Below are positions 54,811 to 63,872 of a stretch of DNA of 64,000 nucleotides, one piece after another. Every line of letters starts with the position of its first letter. Position 1 is the stretch's first letter. The translations under genes and the position numbers were made by a program. Source of the stretch: Burkholderia sp. S171 (GTDB taxonomy: Bacteria; Pseudomonadota; Gammaproteobacteria; Burkholderiales; Burkholderiaceae); the NCBI RefSeq assembly GCF_009766085.1, contig NZ_LMUF01000028.1:22720-86719 (forward strand). Reading direction: 5' to 3'. The notes beneath the pieces are model-generated. The model had not been told where the DNA came from, made no database searches, and saw only the letters and a program-made list of their open reading frames with translations.

Positions 54811-54837
54811 TGACAGCTCACCCACGCATGCTACATT
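54810..54837 (+). promoter_or_regulatory. rep promoter overlapped by an iteron
   Basis: TTGACA at 54810-54815 and TACATT at 54832-54837 are spaced by 16 bases and lie 33 bases before the rep ATG. The last iteron (54794-54810) ends on the first base of the -35 box, so Rep bound there should block RNA polymerase. Confidence 0.7.
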
Positions 54838-54870
54838 CGCAAACAATTCAAACGATCAGCTGACGAGCTT

Positions 54871-56274
54871 ATGGCGGCGGACAATCCTGAAGCAGGCAAG
54901 TCGAGGGTAACACCTCGCCAGATGGCGCTCGCGCTGTTCGAGGACCTGTTCGACCTAGGCATGCCCATCAGTGAAGCCAGCCGGGAAATCGGCTACCAGC
55001 GGAACAATTTTTTCACCCAAATCGTCAACATGGGGCTGCCGGCGCGGCGATTTCTTGACGCTGCCTATTTCATCGTCGCACAGGAGCAAGAGGCACGGGA
55101 TCAGTACGATGTCGAATTGAACTACTTCAAGTGGCTGATGCGCTATGACAGCCGCAATCTCAAGCACCTGCGCACAATCGCAGAGGAAGCGCAGGACGCG
55201 AAAATCCAGGTGACGGATACACCGCTCGACCGCGAGCCCAATGAAGACGACCTTTGGGTCTCAGTCCAACTGCTGGGGATGGTGGGGTTCCACAGAGGGC
55301 GGGTCCGATTCGATGTGCATCCTCGATTAGTCCCGCATATCCGTGACCCGAAAAAGTCTCACTGGCTGAGCCTGCGCATTTCGACGGCTTTTACGCGCAG
55401 TCTGGCGCGCGCGATTTATGACCAGATACTGCCGAGTGTCCCCGATGGCCGGACGGAATGGATACCGCTTGAAGACATGCGAAATTGGCCCGGGAAAATG
55501 GGTGCAAACGCGGCTATCTTCAAATACTTCAAACGCGACTGGCTTGAGCCGGCAGTGCGTGAGATCAATGAGGTATCGGATATCGATCTAACTTATGAAA
55601 CCAGGACCGAGTCGAGTACGTCGAAAAAAATCGACCGTATAAGGTTTCTGCTCAAGCGCAAGGATACCGCCGACGCAGTCTTGGCCAGCTTGGCTGACGC
55701 CAGCCACCTGTACAAGATTCTCAAGGATGAGTTCAACTTGTCGACCAAACAGTTCACCGAGATTTCCGAGAACCGAGAGGTCTGGACCGACACACACATC
55801 CAGCAAGCTGTCGAATACACGCGATTCAAGATTAATCGCGGACAGGTGAAAAAGAGTCCAGCTGGCTACCTAATGAGAGCGCTCCGCGATAACTGGAAAA
55901 TGTCCGAAGCCGAACGGACGATGGTCGACGTTCAGGCCAAGTTGCTTACCGACGAAACAGCGGTAGAGGTCGCCAAGAATGAAACCCGGAGTTCGGTCGC
56001 ACGCACCATGGCGTCGCGTGAGGAGGAAGGCCGTGCACGCATGAACGAAGAATCGCTTAGAGGACGCGAACACTTTAATTCCGCTGACTTAAAAACCCGC
56101 AAAGATCTGGTGCGCGCATGGATCACGTCAAGCCAAGGCAAACTCATGCTCCGGCGCATGAAACTTGAGGCCTCGACCGTAACGGAGGCGGAAATCCTTG
56201 CGAACGCAGACCTGGTTTGGTACCTCGGACAATTTGTGTTCGGGCGCGTGAATTCGGCTCGTACATCGCCCTGA
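54871..56274 (+). CDS. Replication initiator protein (Rep_3-like)
   Basis: A 467-residue protein next to the iteron array. The central part has two winged-helix-like units: SVQLLGMVGFHRGRVRFDVH with HPRLVPHIRDPKKSHWLSLR, and RSLARAIYDQILPSVPDG with WPGKMGANAAIFKYFKRDWL. INEVSDIDLTYETR and a RIRFLLKRK strand follow, as in RepA/RepB initiators of Burkholderia secondary replicons. The C-terminal 200 residues are helical and charged. It should bind the iterons to start replication of this replicon. Family assignment rests on local pattern and context. Confidence 0.8.
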   Translation: MAADNPEAGKSRVTPRQMALALFEDLFDLGMPISEASREIGYQRNNFFTQIVNMGLPARRFLDAAYFIVAQEQEARDQYDVELNYFKWLMRYDSRNLKHLRTIAEEAQDAKIQVTDTPLDREPNEDDLWVSVQLLGMVGFHRGRVRFDVHPRLVPHIRDPKKSHWLSLRISTAFTRSLARAIYDQILPSVPDGRTEWIPLEDMRNWPGKMGANAAIFKYFKRDWLEPAVREINEVSDIDLTYETRTESSTSKKIDRIRFLLKRKDTADAVLASLADASHLYKILKDEFNLSTKQFTEISENREVWTDTHIQQAVEYTRFKINRGQVKKSPAGYLMRALRDNWKMSEAERTMVDVQAKLLTDETAVEVAKNETRSSVARTMASREEEGRARMNEESLRGREHFNSADLKTRKDLVRAWITSSQGKLMLRRMKLEASTVTEAEILANADLVWYLGQFVFGRVNSARTSP

Positions 56275-56802
56275 TGTGCCTGCAGGCTGCTGATTTATGT
56301 CGCTATCCCGAGGTCCGCAGCGAGAAGGGCAAGCGCCACGAAAAACTGAAATACAGCAGGGATGCGGCCGGTGTAGCGTATCTGGCTAAACCGTTACTCT
56401 TTGGGTTTCTGCTCGAAGGTTATATCTATCTCCGTGAACAACTGGCGGCACGAGTCCTGGTAGCGTCGATTCAGAACAGCGTCACCCGTCACACTGGGGC
56501 GCGATCAACTCGTTTGCTTAGATAGAGGCGCACTTCACGGCGGTAGGAGAGCGGCAAGCTTTCGCGCTAGCGCTAGCGCTTGCGCGTCTAACTGCGCAGT
56601 CCAGGAACACGAAGATGCCGGTTTGCGCTGGCTCTCGTCATCGAACGACTGCAATAGGGGAGGGCGAAAAGGGCATCCGTTATTGGCCGAAGCAGGTATG
56701 CGAAACGAATGCGGTCGTGGACGTTAGAATGGGTTGGAAAATTCTCCGTCGGATATCTCCGCGAGAGACCCTGTATCGTATTGATTAATAGCTAGGAGAA
56801 AC
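56275..56802. other. Gap after rep without clear gene
   Basis: A 103-codon plus-strand frame overlaps the end of rep and runs to 56525, but its part beyond rep lacks a ribosome site or any family motif. A short CGCTAG-type repeat occurs around 56567-56585. Nothing else is seen. Confidence 0.5.
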
Positions 56803-57267
56803 GTGGATATTTTCTATCACTGGAGAGACTTTGCGCTCGATATGAAGGAAGGACGTATTGGTACGCTCGGGTCTGATGGAGCCGTGCTCGAACAATTGAA
56901 GGAGCGTCTTCCTCGCAAGGTATGGACGTTTGTGACCCCGAAGGGGAAGAAAGATCGGCTACAACTTATCGGCTCGTTTTTAATCACCGAGTCGAAACCG
57001 GTGTCGTTCGTACCCAAGTGGAAGCACAACCTGTTCTACGATGCCGCGTCGCCCCGATCGGTCCTCTATACCGACTCGCACAGCCCCGAAAAAATTGACG
57101 AGGTGAGCGACTTCTTCAATCGTCGATTCAACGCGACGGGCAAATCTAATTTGCATGGGGAGAAGGGTATCCGGGAAATGGAAGCGGATGTTGTCCGTGG
57201 TTTCGAAAAATTAGTGCAGGATTACCCGACGGTCCAGTTAATGGATGGATTGCCCGGGATGCGCTAA
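56803..57267 (+). CDS. Hypothetical 154-residue protein beside rep
   Basis: A complete frame starting at a GTG with AGGAG four bases upstream. It reads MDIFYHWRDFALDMKEGRIG, FVTPKGKKDRLQLIGSFLIT and YDAASPRSVLYTDSHSPEKI, mixed alpha/beta in character with no signal peptide or membrane segment. I do not recognise a family. The good ribosome site and coding-like composition support expression. Its place in the backbone suggests a replicon-maintenance or defence accessory role, but this is a guess. Confidence 0.65.
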   Translation: MDIFYHWRDFALDMKEGRIGTLGSDGAVLEQLKERLPRKVWTFVTPKGKKDRLQLIGSFLITESKPVSFVPKWKHNLFYDAASPRSVLYTDSHSPEKIDEVSDFFNRRFNATGKSNLHGEKGIREMEADVVRGFEKLVQDYPTVQLMDGLPGMR

Positions 57268-57720
57268 ACGGCGGGTGAGAGACGGGAAACGCGCGCATCT
57301 TGAGTGTCGCCATGCGAGGAGACGGTGTAGGTTAAAAAGTTCGCATGGCCATGTGTGCGAGGGCGTTAAACCATTCACCCGGAATCAAATGATGCGTTGC
57401 CGTGTACCTAAGCAACTAGCCGATTGTCGTGATCACATCGGCCGGGTCGAAAGATCAGCGATCGAGCGAGGCCCATATGATCAGGAATACTTATGTCACC
57501 AGCAGTACTATGGATTGCTTGAAGTGTCGGTTAAAAGCCGCGATGCAATCCCGATTGCAAACCTAATCTTGTGACGACCTTGGATATCCGTAGGATAACG
57601 AATTACGCTTGAGAATAGAGCCCTGCCGCGAGATTCCTGGTGCTTTACAGTCGCTCAAATCGTTCGATCTCCCGTCATATAAACTTGCACTGGCTTGCGC
57701 CACAAATTGCACAACTAAAT
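57268..57720. other. Gap before the ars operon
   Basis: No recognised gene. The right end becomes AT-rich and holds the arsR promoter. Confidence 0.5.
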
Positions 57721-57742
57721 TATTTCAACAATACTTGAAATA
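57721..57742. promoter_or_regulatory. Putative ArsR operator
   Basis: TATTTCAA and TTGAAATA form a perfect inverted repeat with a six-base spacer, 27 bases before the arsR start codon. This matches the usual imperfect-palindrome operators of ArsR proteins in size and place. Confidence 0.7.
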
Positions 57743-57769
57743 TCGAATTGAATAGTCTATGCTTCCGGC

Positions 57770-58102
57770 ATGGACTCAAATCTCGTTGTACGCGCCCTGA
57801 GCGCGCTCGCCCATGAATCGCGCCTCGCGATCTTCCGCATGCTGGTCGTCGCCGGGACGGACGGCATGGCCGCTGGTGAAATCGCGAAGCAGCTCGGGCT
57901 TTCCCCTTCAAGTCTGTCATTTCACCTCAAGGATTTGTCACATGCAGACCTGGTGAAGCCACGGCAGGAAAGCCGCTTCATCATCTACACCGCGAATTTC
58001 GACGCGATGACGGGCCTGATCGGCTTCCTGACAGAGAACTGCTGCGCCAGCGCGACTTGCGCCGCGAGCGACATTCCCAACTGCTGCGGGGATGCACCAT
58101 GA
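57770..58102 (+). CDS. arsR: Arsenic-responsive repressor ArsR
   Basis: A 110-residue winged-helix regulator. ALSALAHESRLAIFRMLVVA leads into GEIAKQLGLSPSSLSFHLKD, the recognition helix. Cysteines lie at the C-terminus (TENCCASATCAA and IPNCC), not in the classic ELCVCDL helix, so As(III) is probably sensed there, as in the ArsR2/AfArsR-like type. It is the first gene of the ars operon and has a palindrome in its promoter. Confidence 0.92.
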   Translation: MDSNLVVRALSALAHESRLAIFRMLVVAGTDGMAAGEIAKQLGLSPSSLSFHLKDLSHADLVKPRQESRFIIYTANFDAMTGLIGFLTENCCASATCAASDIPNCCGDAP

Positions 58103-58157
58103 AGCACATGCATGTCGGAAATACGTGCGATTGGAGAAAGGCCTGTAGGGGAATCAA

Positions 58158-59243
58158 ATGAGTAGCGCTGACAGAGCGATCGGCGGAGCACGGCCGGAGA
58201 TTGGTTTTTTTGAACGTTACCTGACGGTCTGGGTTGCGCTTTGTATCGTGGGCGGCATTCTGTTCGGGAAGGTGCTTCCGCAGCTCTTCCAGGCTATCGG
58301 ACGCATGGAAGTGGCGCAGGTCAATCTTCCGGTCGGTGTGCTCATCTGGGTAATGATTGTCCCCATGCTGGTCAAGATCGATTTCGCCGCGATGACGCAA
58401 GTCAAGAGTCAGTGGCGGGGCATTGGCGTCACGCTATTTGTGAACTGGTTCGTCAAACCGTTCTCGATGGCGTTGCTCGGCTGGATTTTCATCCGGCATA
58501 TATTCGCGCCGTGGCTTCCAGCCGACCAACTCGACAGCTATGTCGCCGGTCTCATTCTGTTGGCAGCAGCCCCCTGTACAGCGATGGTGTTTGTCTGGTC
58601 GCAGCTCTGCAAGGGCGATCCGAATTTCACGTTATCGCAAGTGGCGCTAAATGACGCCATCATGATCGTGGCCTTCGCGCCGCTTGTCGCTCTTCTGCTG
58701 GGTCTGTCGGCCATTACCGTGCCGTGGGATACGCTGATTATTTCGGTCGGCCTTTACATCATCATTCCGGTGGCGCTCGCCCAGCTACTGCGCCGAATGT
58801 TGATGGCGAAGGGGGAGGCGCATTTTCGGAAGACCGTCGCACGTCTTGGCCCCTATTCGATCTGCGCATTGCTCGCAACGTTAGTACTGCTCTTCGCTTT
58901 CCAGGGACAGGCGATCGTCAAGGAACCGCTGGTGATCGCGATGCTGGCGGTGCCGATCCTCATTCAGGTGTTTTTCAATTCCGGCCTCGCCTATCTCTTG
59001 AATCGCCGGCTTGGCGTCGCGCACTGCGTCGCGGGGCCCTCGAGTTTGATTGGTGCGAGCAATTTCTTTGAACTCTCGGTAGCTACGGCCATTAGCCTGT
59101 TCGGCTTCCATTCGGGCGCGGCGCTGGCCACCGTGGTCGGTGTGCTGATCGAGGTGCCGGTGATGCTGCTGGTCGTCGGTGTGGTCAATCGATCGCAGCA
59201 TTGGTACGAAGCAAAACACAACATCAAAGGACAACGCGTATGA
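58158..59243 (+). CDS. acr3: Arsenite efflux permease Acr3 (ArsB/ACR3 family)
   Basis: A 361-residue membrane protein with ten predicted helices. GFFERYLTVWVALCIVGGIL starts helix 1, and LLAAAPCTAMVFVWSQLCKG contains the conserved cysteine needed for As(III)/H+ exchange. GPSSLIGASNFFELSVATAI is the other conserved ACR3 segment. It belongs to the bacterial ACR3(1/2) families, not to the 12-helix ArsB. Overlaps arsC by four bases. Confidence 0.95.
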   Translation: MSSADRAIGGARPEIGFFERYLTVWVALCIVGGILFGKVLPQLFQAIGRMEVAQVNLPVGVLIWVMIVPMLVKIDFAAMTQVKSQWRGIGVTLFVNWFVKPFSMALLGWIFIRHIFAPWLPADQLDSYVAGLILLAAAPCTAMVFVWSQLCKGDPNFTLSQVALNDAIMIVAFAPLVALLLGLSAITVPWDTLIISVGLYIIIPVALAQLLRRMLMAKGEAHFRKTVARLGPYSICALLATLVLLFAFQGQAIVKEPLVIAMLAVPILIQVFFNSGLAYLLNRRLGVAHCVAGPSSLIGASNFFELSVATAISLFGFHSGAALATVVGVLIEVPVMLLVVGVVNRSQHWYEAKHNIKGQRV

Positions 59244-59665
59244 GCGTCACGATCTATCACAACCCGGATTGCGGCACGTCGCGCAACACGCTGGCCATGA
59301 TCCGCAACGCGGGCATTGAGCCGGAGATCATCGAATACCTGAAGACGCCGCCGAGCAAAAGCACGCTGGAAGATTTGATCGTCCGTGCCGGTTTCACGGT
59401 ACGCGCTGCGCTGCGTGAAAAGGGCACGCCTTACGCCGATCTAGGCCTGGGCGATCCGTCAGTAGGCGACGAGCAATTGCTCGTCGCAATGCTCGAACAC
59501 CCGATTCTCATCAATCGCCCGCTGGTCGTCACACCGCTTGGCGTGCGCCTATGCCGGCCCTCCGAGGTCGTTCTCGACATCCTGCCTACGGCGCAAAAAG
59601 GCGCTTTTGCCAAAGAGGACGGCGAACCTGTCATCGATAGCGAAGGACACAGGGTCCGCGAATGA
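59240..59665 (+). CDS. arsC: Arsenate reductase ArsC, glutaredoxin-dependent
   Basis: A 141-residue ArsC of the R773 plasmid type. The catalytic Cys is in [39 protein letters not shown] follows, and [20 protein letters not shown] provides the arsenate-binding Arg residues. It reduces arsenate to arsenite for export by Acr3, with glutathione and glutaredoxin. The ATG at 59240 overlaps the acr3 stop; the next gene overlaps by four bases. Confidence 0.95.
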   Translation: MSVTIYHNPDCGTSRNTLAMIRNAGIEPEIIEYLKTPPSKSTLEDLIVRAGFTVRAALREKGTPYADLGLGDPSVGDEQLLVAMLEHPILINRPLVVTPLGVRLCRPSEVVLDILPTAQKGAFAKEDGEPVIDSEGHRVRE

Positions 59666-60426
59666 CACAGGATCTTCCCAACGTCAGCGCGACGCACCTC
59701 GATAGGCCGGATCTGCGCAAGCTCGAGCCGCGCGCCGTATCGCAACATGCGCCGCGGATCCTGCTGCTCTACGGGTCGTTGCGCCCCACGTCATACAGCC
59801 GGCTTCTGACGCTGGAAGCCGAACGCATCTTGCGCCATTTCGGCGCCGAAACACGGGTCTTCGATCCGCACGGCCTGCCAATGACCGATAGCGTTGCCGC
59901 CGATCATCCGAAAGTGGCAGAACTGCGCACACTGTCGGAGTGGTCGGAAGGGCAGGTATGGTGCAGCCCGGAGCGTCACGGCACGCTAACGGCCGTCTTC
60001 AAGAACCAGATCGATTGGCTGCCGCTTGAAAGCGGCGGCGTCCGTCCGACACAAGGCCGCACGCTCGCTGTGATGCAGGTATGCGGCGGATCGCAGTCGT
60101 TCAATGCGGTGAATGCGCTGCGCGTGCTCGGCCGGTGGATGCGCATGGTGACCATTCCAAACCAGTCGTCGGTGGCGAAGGCCTGGCAGGAATTCGACGC
60201 TGACGGGCGGATGAAACCATCTGCTTCTTACGATCGCGTCGTCGATGTAATGGAAGAGCTGTACAAGTTCACGCTGCTCGTGCGCGATCGCTCGGATTAC
60301 CTGACCGACCGTTACAGCGAGCGCAGGCAAGCGCATCCGGAGCTTGCCACGACGCTGGCGACCGCTGCGATGAACCAGGAGGCGGTGAGCGTCAATGCCG
60401 ATACTGACGACAGCGAAGCGGCGTGA
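59662..60426 (+). CDS. arsH: NADPH-dependent FMN reductase ArsH
   Basis: A 254-residue flavodoxin-fold protein. [20 protein letters not shown] is the FMN phosphate loop, [20 protein letters not shown] and [20 protein letters not shown] follow, and [20 protein letters not shown] is diagnostic for ArsH. ArsH oxidises trivalent organoarsenicals such as methylarsenite to the less toxic pentavalent form. Last gene of the arsR-acr3-arsC-arsH operon. Confidence 0.95.
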   Translation: MTQDLPNVSATHLDRPDLRKLEPRAVSQHAPRILLLYGSLRPTSYSRLLTLEAERILRHFGAETRVFDPHGLPMTDSVAADHPKVAELRTLSEWSEGQVWCSPERHGTLTAVFKNQIDWLPLESGGVRPTQGRTLAVMQVCGGSQSFNAVNALRVLGRWMRMVTIPNQSSVAKAWQEFDADGRMKPSASYDRVVDVMEELYKFTLLVRDRSDYLTDRYSERRQAHPELATTLATAAMNQEAVSVNADTDDSEAA

Positions 60427-60527
60427 GGGCGCCCGGGCGCGGCGGGAGTCGCGGCCACGGCTGCGGGTCTATCCTCGCTGCAGCGATGTTGGCGCTATGG
60501 TCGCAGATCACCGAGAAGAACTCCACC

Positions 60528-61020
60528 TCATGCTTGGCTTAGTGGTCCGAACCAGATATTCATCGCGTCTTGACGACCATCCTGCGTTCTGTCGCCCGCC
60601 CACGCCACATATCCATCGGGTCGGATCAACACTGCGGTTGGAGCGGAGACCAAACCCAGCGCAGGCAGCTCTCATTGACCGTCATATTTGACGCAAACCA
60701 ACCCAATGCGATTTGACCACGGCGTGATGTCGATGCTGCCGGGTGCGCTGAGATTCAAGAGCACTGGGCCGTGCATCATGGATGAGCGTAAAGACACGTA
60801 TAGGACCGTCAGGTGTGATCAGGTCGAGGTCAGGCATGCGACGGCCGACCAGCGGATGCCCCTCGCCGAGGTCGTAACGAATACCCAGTCCGGACATCTC
60901 GGCAGCTATCCGTTTGCGAGGCTCCTTCACGCTAAGGAGTTCCAATACGGTTTCACGCAGGGCTTCGGTGCGGTCATCGGTACGTTGCAACGCGACCTGA
61001 ATTGCCCGGTCGCGAGTGGC
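60528..61020 (-). pseudogene. FAD monooxygenase, decayed C-terminal remnant
   Basis: The minus strand carries the C-terminal thioredoxin-like domain of a PheA/TfdB-type monooxygenase in two frames. The upstream part reads TEALRETVLELLSVKEPRKR and YDLGEGHPLVGRRMPDLDLI; the downstream part has LLNLSAPGSIDITPW and VLIRPDGYVAWAGDRTQDGR. A frameshift lies around 60770, and a TGA at 60672-60674 stands where Trp is expected (GQ*ELPALG). All FAD-binding motifs are missing. It cannot make an active enzyme. Confidence 0.8.
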
Positions 61021-61876
61021 TCAATTTGGCTGACGCTGTTGAGAAAGTCGCCGCACGGTTTTGCCACATCATCGGCAGAATATCGACCTTTCAGATCGAC
61101 TTGCAAGTCGCGCGTGATTTTTGGTCACGGGTAAAGCGACCCATGAAAACCCCCACTGAACAAATCCGCAGAACAGTTCGCACGGGAAAAGTTTGGCTTC
61201 AAAGGCAGTGGCAGACTCCACACGATTTCGACCCGGAAACTGAGCCTAGCAGGGTAGTGTCCCGTCGATATCGGTTGACGGTCGAGAGGCCGGTGCTCAG
61301 GTCGGAGTTGCCGGTGGGCGTGGCGGCTCAAGTGGCGGACGGTCGCGCACACGGATCACCTATAACACTGCAATCGCGCTGATGGGGTTATGAACCCTTT
61401 ACGAGCGGCCGAGCACCACTGAAGTGTCATACATCATGCCGGAGTTCGCGACGCCTTGCGATATCGATGCACGGCGACCGGATGATGTCATATCGCAACT
61501 AACGATCTCCCCGTAAGCCGCCGCCGAACGGCAAGCCGATTCGGTGCGCGATTTGCCGTGGTCAGAAGCCGCATGGCTAATAGGCGAGCATACCGGGCGC
61601 AGACCGGACTCAAGCCCGCGCATGCGCCCCACCGCACGCCGTAGCAGGGAGCGCGCAAGCGAGATCACGCCGCGCGTCGGCAGGATCGCGACGGATTGCC
61701 TGCGCGCAATGATCAGCCGCCGCTTCCCCAGTTCGCTCGGCCTGCGCGAGGCGGTCATGCATGTGCATCGGTGCTTGATCGAGCGGATCCACGCGTAATC
61801 ACGCAATTGCAGGCAATGGCAGCGTATCGCTACCGGCGTAAGTTGCCAGTAGCCAAGCGCTTCCTGTCGCGAACGG
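61021..61876. other. Gap without recognisable gene
   Basis: Long open frames on both strands result from GC content; none has a domain motif I recognise. It is probably further debris linked to the monooxygenase remnant. Confidence 0.5.
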
Positions 61877-62500
61877 TCACTGTCCGGTTTCACGGATGAC
61901 TCGCTTGACGATCTGTTTCGCGAACGCGTCTGTCAGAGGCTCCCGTGAAAACCAGCGACGATAAAAAAGCGCGCCCGTAAGCACCGCGATCAGCATGGCA
62001 GCATTCGTGTCCTTCGGCAGTTCTCCCTTGCGCACCGCTCGCTTGATGACGGTTTCAAAAGGCATCGAATAACCCCGTTGAAGTTTGCTGTACATATCGG
62101 CGATGTCGGGGTCTCGCTCGGCCGCATCAATGATTGAAGGCAGCACCGAAGTCCATTTGGCTGACCGCAGCAGCTTCGCGAGACTTGTCATCAGCGCCGT
62201 GATGTCGCTTTCGAAGCTTCCGGTGTCTGGTATGTATTGAGGTGTGCTGAGCGTCGAGCAGGCATCGCGCAGCAGGTCAGCTCGGGTTGGCCAGTGCCGA
62301 TAGATCGTGGTCTTCGCGACGCCCGAGCGACGCGAGATTTCATCGACGCTCGCGCCACTAAGACCGCGTTCGAAGAGCAGCTCTGCCGTGACGCCGAGCA
62401 CAGTCGCCCGCGAGCGGCGGACCCTTTCGTCGAGCGCCTTGATGTCAGGCTCGGCAACAGCCGGCGCGCCTGGTTCGGTGACTATGGTTTTCTTTCGCAT
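61877..62500 (-). CDS. TetR-family repressor
   Basis: A 207-residue TetR. The DNA-binding domain RATVLGVTAELLFERGLSGA with SVDEISRRSGVAKTTIYRHW spans about residues 25-75. The C-terminal TetR_C ligand domain ends with YRRWFSREPLTDAFAKQIVK. I chose the ATG at 62500 (MRKKTIVTEPG). A perfect 25-bp palindrome lies 26 bases upstream, between it and the divergent VOC gene, so it probably represses both. Confidence 0.92.
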   Translation of the reverse strand: MRKKTIVTEPGAPAVAEPDIKALDERVRRSRATVLGVTAELLFERGLSGASVDEISRRSGVAKTTIYRHWPTRADLLRDACSTLSTPQYIPDTGSFESDITALMTSLAKLLRSAKWTSVLPSIIDAAERDPDIADMYSKLQRGYSMPFETVIKRAVRKGELPKDTNAAMLIAVLTGALFYRRWFSREPLTDAFAKQIVKRVIRETGQ

Positions 62501-62525
62501 GAGCAAGAATAGGGTAGACAAGAAA

Positions 62526-62550
62526 CGATACGCTACTGTAGCGTATCGTG
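62526..62550. promoter_or_regulatory. Perfect 25-bp palindrome, TetR operator
   Basis: ACGATACGCTAC-T-GTAGCGTATCGT, 12-bp perfect arms around one base, in the gap between the divergent TetR and VOC genes. Size and symmetry fit a TetR dimer or dimer-pair operator. Confidence 0.85.
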
Positions 62551-62608
62551 TATACAAGGGCAATCACACCTTGTCCAATTTTCCCACTGCACGCAAAAGG
62601 AGGTTGCT

Positions 62609-63007
62609 ATGAAATTCGCTTCCACGCGGCTTATTGCCCGTGACATCAAAACCCTCGTCAGCTTTTACGAGAAGGTGACGGGCCAACAGGCGGAATGGCT
62701 GGCGCCTGTGTTCGCCGAAATCGTCACCCCGGGGGCAACGCTTGCGATCGGCGCCGCTGAAACCGTGGCGTTATTCAAGGACGGAAGCGCTGAGCCCGCT
62801 TCCAATCGCACCGCGATCGTGGAGTTCCAGGTCGACGACGTAGACGCTGAGTTCGCGAGGCTGAAAGATGAAGTGCCGGTGGTGCACGAGCCGAAGATGA
62901 TGCCGTGGGGCAACCGCGCAGCTCAGTTCCGCGACCCCGAAGGGACGCTCGTGGGCATGTACACGCCTGTGACCGACGCCGCGAAGCAGCGGTTCGGCGG
63001 TCGCTGA
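62609..63007 (+). CDS. VOC-family (glyoxalase-like) protein
   Basis: A 132-residue single VOC module pair. IARDIKTLVSFYEKVTGQQA starts the first beta-alpha-beta unit, and VEFQVDDVDAEFARLK and WGNRAAQFRDPEGTLVGMYT form the second. It resembles small bleomycin/fosfomycin-resistance-like or lyase VOC proteins. AAAAGGAGG lies just before the ATG, a very strong ribosome site. Under TetR control it may detoxify a reactive compound. Exact reaction unknown. Confidence 0.88.
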   Translation: MKFASTRLIARDIKTLVSFYEKVTGQQAEWLAPVFAEIVTPGATLAIGAAETVALFKDGSAEPASNRTAIVEFQVDDVDAEFARLKDEVPVVHEPKMMPWGNRAAQFRDPEGTLVGMYTPVTDAAKQRFGGR

Positions 63008-63872
63008 GCGAACGCGAAGGGGAATTGGCGTGCGCCTTCGGCCGGCCTTCGTTGTTTATCGTGACCCAGCCCGTCTCCGCTGATAGCCGGCGAGCGGCGG
63101 GTTATGAGGAGGGGCAGCCGCCCGAGGTAACTCAAGCCTCGAGTAGCGAGGGCAATGTGCGTAGAGGTGTTCGAGGATCTCCCCGTGCCGATGTGGAGCG
63201 ACGGGCGGTGGTGCGTCAAACTAGATCGTGAGATTTGCTGCCTGGAAGTTGATGCAACTTCAGTTGGGCGTGTCACGGATCGCCAAGCAAGTTCTTTCCA
63301 GACAGAAGGCGGCCGACGGTGAGTGTCATCATGCCCCACCAGCGTCTCCACCGGTTCCAGACCATGCAAGAGGCAAACCTCACCCAGGTCGCCCCAAATC
63401 GACAGAACATTTCTGTATCACTTTTAAAACGGCCGACAAACGCTTATGCAAGCCGGGTTTGGCGCCCGCAAACCAGCGGTTTGAAGTGGTGTTACAGAAA
63501 CTCGGATGCTGCACCAGCAAGGGATTGGAAGGACGAAAGCGTTTGCGCGATTAATCGGACGGATAGGGCTGATTCGATCGTGCAGTGTTCAAGAGTGAAT
63601 CAAAAACGTTTTCATCCCCAGTGTGCGCTACTGCATATCCTCGGACGTTCCATGATGGCATTGGGTTTGCGCCCGCTGGCACGGTCCTCGCTATATGTGG
63701 GGTGCAGCACTAGCCAAGGTCGACTTTCAACATCAAGCAAACGACTTTGGACAGCGCTGCTTACGGGGCCGCTCGCTCCGTGTCTTAGATAGATGCCATC
63801 AGATGCATCACGAGACACGGAGTGGCCGGAATAAAAAAGTAAGGCGCACAGCGCACACGAGAGAAAAACATC
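63008..63872. other. Gap of 865 bases without recognisable gene
   Basis: No frame has a convincing start and domain. The last part should contain the promoter of the Crp/Fnr-type gene that begins at 63873. Confidence 0.5.

Noticed and set aside
61399..61893. 164-codon minus-strand frame beyond the TetR gene
   Set aside because: Arg/Ser-rich chance-type composition and no motif; overlapping frames on the same strand look equally plausible.
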